Source: E44-bin89 sp034409565 (GTDB lineage: Bacteria; Chloroflexota; Dehalococcoidia; Dehalococcoidales; RBG-16-60-22). From it: a DNA stretch of 64,000 bases. The stretch's first letter is position 1. Every line of letters begins with the position of its first letter. The notes under the pieces are model-generated. The model did not search any database and was not told the DNA's origin. It worked only from the letters and a program-made list of their open reading frames with translations. Location: positions 62,001 to 126,000 of the forward strand of contig DAOUMS010000001.1 of assembly GCA_034409565.1 (NCBI GenBank). The letters are read 5' to 3'. This document shows positions 16,653-25,677 of the stretch, one piece after another. Both the position numbers and the translations under genes were made by a program.

Positions 16653-18018
16653 CCTGAGGTTTCGCCTGTTAATTGCCTTCCTCGCGGTAATACTGGTCAC
16701 CATCGGCACCGTCTCTCTCTTTGTCAGCCTGAGAACCAGCGGTGAGATCGGGCGCTTTGAAGAGCGGCGTGAGGAGGCTCACTTTGCCCGGTTACTGTAC
16801 TCACTAACGCGCTATTACTCTGAGCAGGGAGACTGGGCAGGCATTCAGAGCAAAGTTGAGGAAATGGGAAACCTTTACGGTCGCCGCATCGTGCTCACTG
16901 ACAGAGATGGGATGGTCATCGCTGACTCAGAAGGTGAGTTGATAGGACAGACATACCAGCCGTCGTCGGAAAGAGCGCTGTTGCTACCAACCTTTCCCTC
17001 TCCACCACATCCCTTTCTACCACCACCACCAACGATAACGGAAGCGTCAGGCACCGTTTACATCGGTCCTGAGTCATCAACAGACCCGGCTTCACCGCGG
17101 TTTCTATCTCACTCCATAACGCAGTTTATACTTTGGGGGTGTCTGATTGGGGGTGGCGTGGCGCTGGTTATGACGCTGGTTTTATCGCGGCGCATCCTGT
17201 CTCCCATCAAGGCTCTGACTAAAGCCGCCAGGCGATTGGGGCGGGGCGATTTTTCGCAGAGGCTTGAGCTCAAGGACAGGGGCGAAGTGGGAGAACTGGC
17301 CCGGGCCTTCAACTCAATGGCCAGTGACCTGGAACGCGCCGAGCAGTTGCGGCGCAACATGGTCGCTGATGTCGCCCACGAGCTCAGGACCCCTCTTTCC
17401 AACATCCGCGGCTATCTGGAGGCGGTGAACGACGGGTTGATGAAGCCGGATGCTGCGGCTATCAAATCGCTAAATGAAGAGGCAAGTCGCCTGTCGCGTC
17501 TGGTTGATGAGCTTCAGGAGCTGAGTCTTGCCGAAGCTGGCGAACTGAAACTGGAATGTCAATCTGGGGATATCACGGAATTGCTCAACCGGTCAGTATC
17601 GGCCTTCCAGGCCCAGACAGCCGCTAAAGGGATATCACTGTCCCTTGACCTCGGGGGTGAACTGCCACCGGTGAACATTGATTCTCGGCGGATAGCCCAG
17701 GTGCTTTATAACCTTCTGGATAACGCCATGGCCCACACGGAAAGTGGTGGTGCCATCACCATCAGCGCCCTGCGGGAGGGGGATCGGGTGGAGGTTGCCG
17801 TGACCGACACCGGCGCGGGCATTCCCGACGAGGACCTGCCCTATATATTTGAACGTTTCTACCGCGTGGACAAGTCGCGCGCCCGGGCTACGGGCGGCAG
17901 TGGTCTCGGACTTACCATTGCCAAAGGCCTGGTCGAGGCCCATGGTGGTGAGGTTAAAGTCCGCAGCGAACCGGGCAAGGGGAGCCGTTTTTCCTTTACC
18001 ATACCCATTTCAGAGTAA
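16642..18018 (+). CDS. Sensor histidine kinase (two transmembrane helices, HAMP, HisKA, HATPase)
   Basis: 458 residues, GTG start with GAGGTG upstream. Transmembrane helices are near residues 8-28 and 157-179, enclosing an extracytoplasmic sensor domain of about 125 residues with an unusual Pro/His-rich stretch (about 113-132). HAMP follows (about 180-232), then the H-box DVAHELRTPLSNIRGYLEA, N-box DNAMAH, G boxes DTGAGIPDE and GGSGLGL, ending RFSFTIP. The arrangement resembles BaeS/PhoR-type kinases. Translation is coupled to the regulator. The ligand is unknown; envelope stress or export substrate is inferred from the efflux neighbour. Confidence 0.94.
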   Translation: MIHSLRFRLLIAFLAVILVTIGTVSLFVSLRTSGEIGRFEERREEAHFARLLYSLTRYYSEQGDWAGIQSKVEEMGNLYGRRIVLTDRDGMVIADSEGELIGQTYQPSSERALLLPTFPSPPHPFLPPPPTITEASGTVYIGPESSTDPASPRFLSHSITQFILWGCLIGGGVALVMTLVLSRRILSPIKALTKAARRLGRGDFSQRLELKDRGEVGELARAFNSMASDLERAEQLRRNMVADVAHELRTPLSNIRGYLEAVNDGLMKPDAAAIKSLNEEASRLSRLVDELQELSLAEAGELKLECQSGDITELLNRSVSAFQAQTAAKGISLSLDLGGELPPVNIDSRRIAQVLYNLLDNAMAHTESGGAITISALREGDRVEVAVTDTGAGIPDEDLPYIFERFYRVDKSRARATGGSGLGLTIAKGLVEAHGGEVKVRSEPGKGSRFSFTIPISE

Positions 18019-18056
18019 TTTCTCCGTTATCCTGAAGCGGAGGGTAAGTCGGAAAA

Positions 18057-18455
18057 TTAACGCTTGGTGTACTGAGGTGCCTTGCGTGCCCGCCTGAGCC
18101 CCGGCTTCTTTCGCTCTTTCACCCGCGGGTCGCGGGTCAGCAATCCGTTCTGGCGCAGCACAGGCTTTAGACTTTCATCGGCCTCCACAAGAGCGCGGGC
18201 AATGCCGAGTGAGATAGCCCCGCTCTGGCCGGTGATGCCACCGCCATTCACCTTGACCATGGCATTGAACTTGCCCAGGCTTTCCGTGACCAGAAGGGGT
18301 TGCAGTATGGCGCGGCGGTGTTCAACGCTGGGGAACAGGTCTTCATAGGGCACGCCATTGATAATTATAGCGCCGTTCCCGGACATTATTTTTACCTGGG
18401 CGATGGACGTCTTTCTCCGGCCGGTACCGTGAAAATAGGCTTGTTTTGCTACCAT
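18057..18455 (-). CDS. rpsI: 30S ribosomal protein S9
   Basis: 132 residues with the conserved YFHGTGRRKTSIAQVKI start and GLRRARKAPQYTKR end; the C-terminal Lys-Arg tail reaches the P-site tRNA. It directly follows rplM (no gap), the usual L13-S9 pair, and is the last gene of the 20-kb minus-strand block. Only a weak CTCCG/CGGAG hairpin lies in the 38 bp to the converging kinase gene. Confidence 0.97.
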   Translation of the reverse strand: MVAKQAYFHGTGRRKTSIAQVKIMSGNGAIIINGVPYEDLFPSVEHRRAILQPLLVTESLGKFNAMVKVNGGGITGQSGAISLGIARALVEADESLKPVLRQNGLLTRDPRVKERKKPGLRRARKAPQYTKR

Positions 18456-18914
18456 TTAGCTTACCCTCTGCTTTTCTATCTTGGCTTCAGTGCCTGTTCC
18501 CTGGGTCACCTGCGCGAGATGCGGGTGCGAATCGCCGTTATAGACCCGGAGTTTCTTCAGCATCTGGGCACCCAGTCGTGTGCGTGGCAGCATACCCTTG
18601 ACGGCGCTCTCAATGACCCGCGCCGGGTTATCCTGCATCATTTTTTCCAGCGGGATGCTCTTGAACCCTCCGGGGTATCCGGAATGCCGGTAATACTGCT
18701 TCTGCTTCAGCTTATTGCCCGTAACCTGTACCTTTTCGGCGTTGATGACGACAACATGGTCGCCGGTATCAATGGTGGGACTGAAAGTTGGTTTGTGTTT
18801 GCCCATGAGCAGGGTGGCGGCTTCCGTGGCCAGCTTGCCCAGCGTCCTGTCGGAAGCATCAATCACGTGCCACTTCCGTTCCACGTCTTTGATTTTGGTG
18901 CTGTAGGTCTTCAA
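18456..18914 (-). CDS. rplM: 50S ribosomal protein L13
   Basis: 152 residues from a TTG at 18914. This start fits the family N-terminus (LKTYSTKIKDVERKWHVID), has GGGAGGAAG upstream and overlaps the truA stop as TTGA. Core motifs TLGKLATEAATLLMGKHKP and MLPRTRLGAQMLKKLRVY are clear. Early-assembly protein of the large subunit. A longer frame exists to 18962 but would intrude into truA. Confidence 0.96.
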   Translation of the reverse strand: MKTYSTKIKDVERKWHVIDASDRTLGKLATEAATLLMGKHKPTFSPTIDTGDHVVVINAEKVQVTGNKLKQKQYYRHSGYPGGFKSIPLEKMMQDNPARVIESAVKGMLPRTRLGAQMLKKLRVYNGDSHPHLAQVTQGTGTEAKIEKQRVS

Positions 18915-19684
18915 TTGCGCACTTCCTCCCAGGAATGTGGATAATTCACCCGCGCCAGGCACAGCCCGTGGGCCGGGGCCGTTGGCCCCGCCAGCCCGGG
19001 TGTCCTCGCTTCTAATATACTACGAAATTCATCAGCTGTCATCTTTCCCAGCCCGACCCTGATGAGCGCCCCGACCGTATTCCTTACCTGGTGGGGCAGA
19101 AAGGCATTGGCGATGATGCGGAAAGTAACCAGGTCGCCCTCTTTTATGACATCGGCCTGGTACACGCGGCGCACCGTGCTCTTTATACGGCTTTCCAGAG
19201 TGGTGGCGAAAGAGGCAAAATCGTGCACGCCGATAAGGCACTGACAGGCTTCGTTCATAGCGGCTATATCCAGCTTACCCGGGACATGGTGGGCAAAGCG
19301 GTGCTGGATAGGGGAGCGGGCGGTCCGATTCAATATCAGGTAGTGGTACTCACGGCTCACCGCATTGCGGCGGACGTTGAAACTATCGCTCACCCTGAAG
19401 GCTTCTCTCACGGCAATATCATCGGGCAGATAGTGGTTCAGGCCACCGGTAAAGGCGCGTTCCGGTAGCGATGAGGCGGTGCGGAAGCTCAGCACCTGCT
19501 CTTTAGCGTGAACGCCGGTGTCAGTACGGCTGGCCGCCAGCACCCGGACCTTTTCTCCGGTCAGCTTCAGCAGTGCGGACTCAACCTCGCCCTGAACGGT
19601 GGGCTGGCTGGCCTGCAGCTGAAAACCGTAGTAGTTTGTGCCGTCATATTCCATAATCAGTACCATCTTGGTGTGCTCTGCCAA
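18911..19684 (-). CDS. truA: tRNA pseudouridine(38-40) synthase
   Basis: 257-residue TruA, which makes pseudouridine in the tRNA anticodon stem-loop. The catalytic Asp lies in ASRTDTGVHAKEQV and the N-terminus has EYDGTNYYGFQLQ. It starts with TTG at 19684 behind AAGGGG; an ATG 6 codons in (19666) is an alternative. It lies between rplQ and rplM, a common position in Gram-positive-like genomes, with a 4-nt overlap with rplM. Confidence 0.96.
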   Translation of the reverse strand: MAEHTKMVLIMEYDGTNYYGFQLQASQPTVQGEVESALLKLTGEKVRVLAASRTDTGVHAKEQVLSFRTASSLPERAFTGGLNHYLPDDIAVREAFRVSDSFNVRRNAVSREYHYLILNRTARSPIQHRFAHHVPGKLDIAAMNEACQCLIGVHDFASFATTLESRIKSTVRRVYQADVIKEGDLVTFRIIANAFLPHQVRNTVGALIRVGLGKMTADEFRSILEARTPGLAGPTAPAHGLCLARVNYPHSWEEVRN

Positions 19685-19720
19685 GCTGACAACCCCTTAT
19701 TGACATAATAGTGACGGTGG

Positions 19721-20074
19721 TTACTCGACCAGGGAAAGCTGCACCTTTGGTGCGCCGTCGCCAAGCCTGGGACCAAGCTTGACAATGCGGGTGTAGCCAC
19801 CGTGTCGCTCGGCGTATCGCGTGGCCAGCTCGGAAAAAACCTTGTCGGCCACGTCCTTGTCGTATAAATATGACAGTGCCTGGCGAAATGCGCTCAGGTC
19901 ACTTTTTTTGCCCAGGGTAATCATCTTCTCGGCGAGACTGCGTACTTCTTTCGCCTTGGTCTCGGTAGTGACGATTTTTTCGTGTTTGAGCAGGTCGGTC
20001 ACCAAGTTGCGGTACAGTGCCTGGCGGTGGCTGGTCGTCCGGCCTAATTTTTTTCCGGCTACGTTATGCCTCAT
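19721..20074 (-). CDS. rplQ: 50S ribosomal protein L17
   Basis: 117 residues beginning MRHNVAGKKLGRTTSHRQAL, the L17 hallmark, and ending in the conserved RLGDGAPKVQLSLVE. It overlaps the end of rpoA by 11 nt, keeping the usual rpoA-rplQ order. Binds at the peptide exit region of the large subunit. Confidence 0.97.
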   Translation of the reverse strand: MRHNVAGKKLGRTTSHRQALYRNLVTDLLKHEKIVTTETKAKEVRSLAEKMITLGKKSDLSAFRQALSYLYDKDVADKVFSELATRYAERHGGYTRIVKLGPRLGDGAPKVQLSLVE

Positions 20075-21110
20075 CTTCTGCTTCTCCGGATTTCGGTTCG
20101 CTTTCTTCTGGCAGGTCTGTTTCTGTGCCCGTCACTTCTGGTGACGCTTCTGCGGGTGGTGTTTCCCCTTTGAGTCCGGCCTGTGGTGAAAGGGACAGGC
20201 CCAGTTCCCCCAGTTTTTCCTCTATCTCATGAAATGATTTCTGGCCGAAGTTGCGCAGCTGGAGGAGGTCCTTTGGTTTCTGGCTGATGAGTTCGCCAAC
20301 CGTGGCGATGCCGCCGCGTCTGAGACAGTTCATCGTCCGCACCGAGAGGTCCAGTTGCTCCACGGGCATATTATATTTCTCATCAGGTATGGAGAGGCGA
20401 ATGAGCTGCTCTTCCGCTTTCATCTGGGATACTTTGACATACTCAACGAACGGGCTGAGCTGCTCGACCATGATGCCGGCGGCGCGGCTGATGGCATCAA
20501 CCGGCGTCGTCGTGCCATCGGTCCACACTTCCAGAATCAATCGCTCGTGGCCGGTCTCACTACCGGCGTGGACTGGTTCGGTGGTGAAGTTGACCTTGCG
20601 TGTCGGGGAAAAGATGGCGTCAACGGGTATCGTCCCCACCGGCATATTATCCGTTGACTCGGCGGTTCGGTAGCCCTCGCCCAGCTCGATGTCGAACTCA
20701 ACATAGAGCTTGGCTTCCGGTGAATCAAGGGTGAGCAGGTTGACCTCTGGGTTGGCAATTTCAAAGTCGGTCGATGGCTTGATATCGGCGGCGCAGACCT
20801 GGCCTTCACCCTGCACATCCAGCACCATTTTCCCGGGTTGGCCGGAAAGCGGTTTTATGCGTATCGCCTTCACGTTGAGTAAAAACTCGGTGACATCTTC
20901 CTTGGCGTGAGGGATGGTGGTGAATTCATGCCTGATGCCTTCAACTCTGACCTGTGTCACCGCCGCACCGGGGAGATAGCCCAGCAAGACACGGCGCAGA
21001 GAATTACCAAGCGTGACACCGAAGCCGCGTTCCAGTGGCTCGGCGACGAACCGGCCGAAGTTATCCTCACTCTCTGTACAATCGATTCTTGGTATTACCA
21101 GACGAGACAA
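20064..21110 (-). CDS. rpoA: DNA-directed RNA polymerase subunit alpha
   Basis: 348 residues: N-terminal assembly domain (about 1-230) with RGFGVTLGNSLRRVLL, and a C-terminal DNA/activator-binding domain (about 245-310) with LDLSVRTMNCLRRGGIATVGEL. A tail of about 35 residues rich in Glu, Pro and Asp follows, beyond the usual end of the alpha CTD. It starts with TTG at 21110 behind AAGGAGGT. Located between rpsD and rplQ as in most bacteria. Confidence 0.97.
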   Translation of the reverse strand: MSRLVIPRIDCTESEDNFGRFVAEPLERGFGVTLGNSLRRVLLGYLPGAAVTQVRVEGIRHEFTTIPHAKEDVTEFLLNVKAIRIKPLSGQPGKMVLDVQGEGQVCAADIKPSTDFEIANPEVNLLTLDSPEAKLYVEFDIELGEGYRTAESTDNMPVGTIPVDAIFSPTRKVNFTTEPVHAGSETGHERLILEVWTDGTTTPVDAISRAAGIMVEQLSPFVEYVKVSQMKAEEQLIRLSIPDEKYNMPVEQLDLSVRTMNCLRRGGIATVGELISQKPKDLLQLRNFGQKSFHEIEEKLGELGLSLSPQAGLKGETPPAEASPEVTGTETDLPEESEPKSGEAEDEA

Positions 21111-21131
21111 AAGTCTCTACCTCCTTACTCT

Positions 21132-21761
21132 TTATCGTGAGTAGTGTTCTACGATAGTCTTGCCGTCAAACGCGGCCTCTACGGCTTCCGGTGTGGGCAG
21201 GGAAACCACCTGTCCCACCAGCTTTTTCTTATCCAGACTCAACCAGTCAGGCACAGTCTTGGACTCAATTGTCTGGGCAAGCTGTTTATAATATTCCGAT
21301 TTGGTGCTTTCTTGCCGCCAGCCAACGGTATCTCCCTCCTTGACCAGTGCCGAAGGGACATCAGTCCGGAGCTCATTGAGCGTGATATGGCCGTGGCGAA
21401 CCAGCTGGCGTGCCTGATGGCGCGAGTCAGAGAAGCCAAGGCGATACACGATGTTGTCCAGCCGTCTCTCCAGCAGGATGAGCAGGTTATCGCCGGTTAT
21501 CCCCGCCTGTCTTGATGCCTCGGCAAACATTCTCCGGAACTGTCTTTCCAGCATGCCGTAGCTATAGCGGGCTTTCTGCTTCTCGCGCAGCTGCATGCCG
21601 CGGTCGGATATTCTCGGTCGCCGGCGGTGGTACTGCTGTCCTGGCGGCTTGGGGCGCTTCTCCATGCTGCACTTGGGGGTAAAGCACCGGTCGCCCTTCA
21701 GGAAGAGCTTTACGCCGCTGCGGCGGCACATCCTGCATACTGCGCCAGTGTATCTTGCCAT
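21132..21761 (-). CDS. rpsD: 30S ribosomal protein S4 (zinc-binding form)
   Basis: 209 residues; primary 16S rRNA binder and, in many bacteria, a translational repressor of its operon. The N-terminus carries Cys9, Cys12, Cys26 and Cys31 (CRMC ... CFTPKC), the zinc-binding (C+) type, and an S4 RNA-binding domain follows (RLDNIVYRLGF). Spaced 12 bp after rpsK. Confidence 0.97.
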   Translation of the reverse strand: MARYTGAVCRMCRRSGVKLFLKGDRCFTPKCSMEKRPKPPGQQYHRRRPRISDRGMQLREKQKARYSYGMLERQFRRMFAEASRQAGITGDNLLILLERRLDNIVYRLGFSDSRHQARQLVRHGHITLNELRTDVPSALVKEGDTVGWRQESTKSEYYKQLAQTIESKTVPDWLSLDKKKLVGQVVSLPTPEAVEAAFDGKTIVEHYSR

Positions 21762-21773
21762 TTTGCCTCTCTT

Positions 21774-22166
21774 CTATACTCTCCGTCTTTTTGGCGGGCG
21801 GCAGCCGTTATGGGGGATGGGAGTAACATCCTTAATCCCCGTGATGTACAGTCCCGAACTCTGCAGGGAGCGAATGGCTGCCTCGCGGCCACTGCCCGGG
21901 CCTTTCACGTAGACCTCAACCTGACGCAGGCCATGCATCATGGCCTTGCGCACCGCTTCGCGAGCTGCCATCTGAGCGGCGTAGGGGGTACCCTTGCGCG
22001 AACCCTTGAAACCGGCTGTGCCGGAACTTCCCCAGGCAATCACGTTGCCTTGGGGGTCGGTGAGGGTAACCAGGGTATTGTTAAAGGTGGACTGAATATA
22101 AGCTCTCCCTACCGGGATATTCTTTCGTTCCCGCCGCCTTGTTCTCGCTCGCTTCTTCTGTGCCAT
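21774..22166 (-). CDS. rpsK: 30S ribosomal protein S11
   Basis: 130 residues with the conserved FNNTLVTLTDPQGNVIAWGS and C-terminal PIPHNGCRPPKRRRV. Part of the platform of the small subunit near the mRNA exit. Lies between rpsM and rpsD with short gaps, as in the alpha operon. Confidence 0.97.
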   Translation of the reverse strand: MAQKKRARTRRRERKNIPVGRAYIQSTFNNTLVTLTDPQGNVIAWGSSGTAGFKGSRKGTPYAAQMAAREAVRKAMMHGLRQVEVYVKGPGSGREAAIRSLQSSGLYITGIKDVTPIPHNGCRPPKRRRV

Positions 22167-22183
22167 AGGATGCTCCTAATGTC

Positions 22184-22573
22184 TTATTTCTTGGCCATGC
22201 CGCGTCTCTGGCCTCTGCCGGCCACCGTCTTGCGGTCACCGCGCCGGGCACGGGCATTGGTTCGGGTACGCTGCCCCCGTGCCGGCAGGTTAAAGCGGTG
22301 CCGATTGCCACGGTAGCTGCCGATTTCAATAAGGCGCTTGACGTTCATCTGGACCTCGCGCCTGAGTTCGCCTTCTACTTTATATTGCTTGTCAATAACC
22401 TCGCGGAGGCGATTAACCTCATCTTCGGTAAGCTCGCTCACCTTGGTGTCCGGGTTGATGTTGGTCTGGGCCAGGATCCGGCGGCTCAGGTGAGGGCCAA
22501 TGCCGTAAATATACTGTAGAGATATCCAGGTGTGCTTATCTCTCGGTATGTCCACTCCAGCAATTCGTGCCAT
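22184..22573 (-). CDS. rpsM: 30S ribosomal protein S13
   Basis: 129 residues starting MARIAGVDIPRDKHTWISL, with the GQRTRTNARARRG tail that contacts P-site tRNA. Follows rpmJ by 22 bp. Contacts S19 and the large subunit in the head of the 30S. Confidence 0.97.
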   Translation of the reverse strand: MARIAGVDIPRDKHTWISLQYIYGIGPHLSRRILAQTNINPDTKVSELTEDEVNRLREVIDKQYKVEGELRREVQMNVKRLIEIGSYRGNRHRFNLPARGQRTRTNARARRGDRKTVAGRGQRRGMAKK

Positions 22574-22595
22574 CCTGATGCCTCCTTACCTCATT

Positions 22596-22709
22596 TTATC
22601 CCTGGCGCTGTTTATGCTTCGGGTTGGAACAGATGACTCTGACCACTCCGTGCCGTTTCACCACTTTGCACTTTTCACAGCGTACTTTGGCTGATGCTTT
22701 TACTTTCAT
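22596..22709 (-). CDS. rpmJ: 50S ribosomal protein L36 (zinc-binding form)
   Basis: A 37-residue protein, MKVKASAKVRCEKCKVV..., with the zinc ligands Cys11, Cys14, Cys27 and His32. It lies between infA (16 bp) and rpsM (22 bp), its standard place in the alpha/spc junction. Easily missed because of its size, but sequence and context are conclusive. Confidence 0.96.
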   Translation of the reverse strand: MKVKASAKVRCEKCKVVKRHGVVRVICSNPKHKQRQG

Positions 22710-22725
22710 GATACCAATTCTAACC

Positions 22726-22944
22726 TTATTTAAAGCGATATACTATCCGGCCCCGATTGAGGTCGTATGGGGACAGCTCAACCAGCACCCTGTCCCCGGG
22801 CAGGACCCGAATGTAGTGCATCCGTATCTTGCCGGAGATATGCGCCAGGACGACATGCCCATTCGCTAGCTCAACACGAAACATTGCGTTTGGTAATGCT
22901 TCCAATACTGTTCCTTCAACCTCAATCGTCTCTTTCTTAGGCAT
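22726..22944 (-). CDS. infA: Translation initiation factor IF-1
   Basis: 72-residue single OB-fold protein that blocks the A site during initiation. It starts MPKKETIEVEGTVLEALPNA and contains the conserved GHVVLAHISGKIRMHYIRVLPGD. The start overlaps the end of map by 8 nt, followed at once by rpmJ. Confidence 0.96.
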   Translation of the reverse strand: MPKKETIEVEGTVLEALPNAMFRVELANGHVVLAHISGKIRMHYIRVLPGDRVLVELSPYDLNRGRIVYRFK

Positions 22945-23695
22945 ATACTTCTTCGGTTAATACCTCCGGTTCGCCGTCAGTGATGGCAATGGTGTGCTCG
23001 AAGTGTGCCGAAAGGCTGCCATCAGCGGTCAGTACCGTCCACTGGTCGTCACCGACACGGGTGCGCCAGTCACCGATATTTACCATTGGTTCTAGGGCCA
23101 GGGTCATGCCCTTTTTCAGTACCGGGCCCGAATCGGGCAGGCCGAAATTGGGTATCTGCGGCTCTTCATGCATGTCGCGGCCAATGCCGTGTCCCGTGTA
23201 CTCCCGGACTACGGAGTAGCCTCTTGATTCCGCGTAGTTCTGGATGGCGTGGGAGATGTCTCCCAGCCTGGCTCCGGCACGGGCAGCACTGATACCGCTT
23301 TCCAGGGCATTTTTCGTGGTCTCAATGAGCGCCGCTGACTGCTTGCTTATCCGGCCCACGCCCACGGTCACCGCGGCATCACCCTGGAAGCCGTCATAAA
23401 TGGCGCCGAAGTCGAGGGAGACAATGTCACCCTCGTGGAGCACCCGCTTTCCCGGTATCCCGTGCACTATCTCTTCGTTTACGGAAACGCAGAGATTGGC
23501 CGGGAAGCCGTGGTAGCCCTTGAATGATGGTCTGGCTCCGTATTTTTCCAGCTCTTTAGCGGCTATGCTATCCAGTTCCTTTGTTTCCATTCCCGGTCTG
23601 ATTTGTGCTACCATTGTTTTCAATATCATCGCGACGATTCTGCCCGCCTGGTGCATGGCCGCGATTTCATCTTCATTTTTAATAATAATCGTCAT
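22937..23695 (-). CDS. map: Methionine aminopeptidase, type I
   Basis: 252 residues; removes N-terminal Met from nascent proteins. Metal ligands are visible in LDFGAIYDGFQGDAAVT (two Asp), EYTGHGIGRDMHEEP (His) and ALEPMVNIG and FEHTIAITDGEPEVLT (two Glu). No N-terminal zinc or SH3 extension, so subtype Ia. Overlaps adk by 4 nt and infA by 8 nt, the common adk-map-infA order. Confidence 0.96.
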   Translation of the reverse strand: MTIIIKNEDEIAAMHQAGRIVAMILKTMVAQIRPGMETKELDSIAAKELEKYGARPSFKGYHGFPANLCVSVNEEIVHGIPGKRVLHEGDIVSLDFGAIYDGFQGDAAVTVGVGRISKQSAALIETTKNALESGISAARAGARLGDISHAIQNYAESRGYSVVREYTGHGIGRDMHEEPQIPNFGLPDSGPVLKKGMTLALEPMVNIGDWRTRVGDDQWTVLTADGSLSAHFEHTIAITDGEPEVLTEEVYA

Positions 23696-24357
23696 TGAGT
23701 GGCCAGTTTCTCCGTGGGAAGGGCCGACACGATTCTTTGTGTCACCTCTGCCACGCTACCTTCTCCTTCAATTTCTGATAGCTTGCCCTGACGGCGGTAG
23801 TGGTCAATGAGCGGCGCCGTCTCGGCGAAATATATGTCAAGTCGCTTCTTCACCGTCTCCGGTTTGTCATCGGGGCGCTGGTAAAGCTCACCCCCGCACC
23901 TGTCACATTTCCCCGCCACCCTGGGAGGGGAATTAATCATATTATACACCGCCTGGCATTGCCGGCAGAGCCAGCGGGCGCTCAGCCTCTTTATCAGTTC
24001 TCCCTCAGAGACTTTGATGTAAATAACTTTATTAATGGCTGTTCCCTGCTCGCCCAGGGCGCTGTCCAGAGCTTCCGCCTGCGGCAGGTTGCGAGGGAAA
24101 CCATCCAGAATGACCCCGTTCTCGCAGTCAGGTGCGGCTAGCCGTTCCATGACCATCTGTATGGTTATCTCGTCAGGGACCAGTATTCCCCTTTCCATAT
24201 AGCTCTTTGCCTGTTTTCCCAGTTCCGTTCCCTGCTCCAGCCCCTGCCGGAACAGGTCGCCGGACGAAACATGGACCAGATTTAATTTTTCGGCCACCAT
24301 CGAGGCCTGTGTTCCCTTGCCGGCCCCGGGTGCCCCCACAAAAATTACATTATACAA
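23692..24357 (-). CDS. adk: Adenylate kinase (zinc-lid form)
   Basis: 221 residues; balances AMP, ADP and ATP. P-loop GAPGAGKGTQ near the N-terminus, DGFPRNLPQAEAL in the middle, and a long LID with four cysteines (CRQC ... CDRC) binding zinc, as in Gram-positive and Chloroflexi enzymes. It starts with TTG behind a GGGGT element and follows secY by 9 bp. Confidence 0.96.
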   Translation of the reverse strand: MYNVIFVGAPGAGKGTQASMVAEKLNLVHVSSGDLFRQGLEQGTELGKQAKSYMERGILVPDEITIQMVMERLAAPDCENGVILDGFPRNLPQAEALDSALGEQGTAINKVIYIKVSEGELIKRLSARWLCRQCQAVYNMINSPPRVAGKCDRCGGELYQRPDDKPETVKKRLDIYFAETAPLIDHYRRQGKLSEIEGEGSVAEVTQRIVSALPTEKLATQ

Positions 24358-24366
24358 CGTTTACCC

Positions 24367-25677
24367 CTACCTGATAAAGCCCTCATAGCGCCGCATTACC
24401 AGCTGTGCTTCAAGCTGTTTCATGGTGTCCAGCACCACACCCACCATAATGAGCAGGCCCAGACTGGAGAGCTGTATGACCTCGACATTGGTTATCTGCC
24501 GGGCAGCGAAAGGCATGATCGCCACACAGGCAAGGAACAAAGCCCCACCCCAGGTGATGCGGTTGATAACACCGTTCAGGTAAGTAGATGTAGTCTTGCC
24601 CGGTCGGATACCGGGAATGAATCCCCCCTGCCTTTGCAGGACTCCCGGCAGGTCCTGCTGCTGGTAAATCACCATGGTGTAGAAAAAGGTGAAGGCAACC
24701 GCCATGGCAAAGTAAAGCACCCAGTAAAACAGCCCCAGGGGCAGCGCTGCCCTCGGGTCGAATAGTTTCATCACCCAGTCGGCAAAATTGGGTTCGCTCG
24801 GGTTGGCAAAATAGCTGGCCACGATTCCCGGGAAGAGGACGAGGGACATGGCGAAGATGAGTGGAATCATGCCAGCGGCGTTCACCCGGAGCGGAATATG
24901 GGTGGTCCCGGAATGACGGTACATCCGTCCGCTGCGGAATACGCTCTTGGCGTACTGTACCGGAATGCGGCGGTGCGCCTCGGTGAAGATGACGATGACC
25001 ATGATGGTCAGGACCACGATAAGTATGTAGGCGGTAAGGCCGACGAAATTCTCCTTGGCCAGGAAACCCTGCCCTATCATCTCCGGCAGCCGAGCCACGA
25101 TGCCACCGAAAATGATAATGGATATGCCGTTGCCAATGCCGTATTCTGTAATCAGCTCACCGAGCCATACCAGGAATATGGTACCGGCCACCATGGACAG
25201 CACCATCGCCGCCATGGACAGGGGGTCACTGCTGGAGAGCACGCCTTCGCGCTGCAGATAAACGAGTTGCCCGTAGCCCTGAACGGAGGCCAGTGGCACC
25301 ACCAGCCAGTGAGTGATGAGGTTTATCTTGTTTCTTCCTGACTCACCCTCCCGGGAGAGGGCTTGAAGTCGAGGTATCACCGGTACCAGAAGCATCATGA
25401 TAATGGACGAGGTAATGTAGGGGTAGACGCCCATCGCCGCCACGCTGAGCCGTCGCATGGCGCCGCCGCTGAACATGTCCAGCATACCGAGCAGGGCATT
25501 GCGTTCAAACAGTGCCTGCAAGGCGCTCTGGTCCACACCTGGAATGGGCACGTGGGCGACAAAACGGAAGATAACCAGAATGCCAACGGTGATGAGGATG
25601 CGGCGCCTGAGGTCGGGCAGGCTGAAAGAGTCCAGCATTGCCTGAAGCAGGCGCGGCTTACTTGGCCTGGACCGCAT
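24367..25677 (-). CDS. secY: Protein translocase subunit SecY
   Basis: 436 residues with ten transmembrane segments, the channel of the Sec export machine. The N-terminus of the mature family pattern is MLDSFSLPDLRRRILITVG, the plug region follows GVDQSALQALF, and the end ALEAQLV...YEGFIR is typical. The ATG at 25677 has an ideal AGGAGG 6 nt upstream, which lies inside rplO, so the two genes overlap by 20 nt; the ATG 13 codons later (25638) gives a more usual length but has no ribosome site. Confidence 0.95.
   Translation of the reverse strand: MRSRPSKPRLLQAMLDSFSLPDLRRRILITVGILVIFRFVAHVPIPGVDQSALQALFERNALLGMLDMFSGGAMRRLSVAAMGVYPYITSSIIMMLLVPVIPRLQALSREGESGRNKINLITHWLVVPLASVQGYGQLVYLQREGVLSSSDPLSMAAMVLSMVAGTIFLVWLGELITEYGIGNGISIIIFGGIVARLPEMIGQGFLAKENFVGLTAYILIVVLTIMVIVIFTEAHRRIPVQYAKSVFRSGRMYRHSGTTHIPLRVNAAGMIPLIFAMSLVLFPGIVASYFANPSEPNFADWVMKLFDPRAALPLGLFYWVLYFAMAVAFTFFYTMVIYQQQDLPGVLQRQGGFIPGIRPGKTTSTYLNGVINRITWGGALFLACVAIMPFAARQITNVEVIQLSSLGLLIMVGVVLDTMKQLEAQLVMRRYEGFIR

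Noticed and set aside
18019..18056. Possible terminator between the histidine kinase and rpsI genes
   Set aside because: Only a 5-bp CTCCG/CGGAG stem with a long loop and no clean T-run in either direction.
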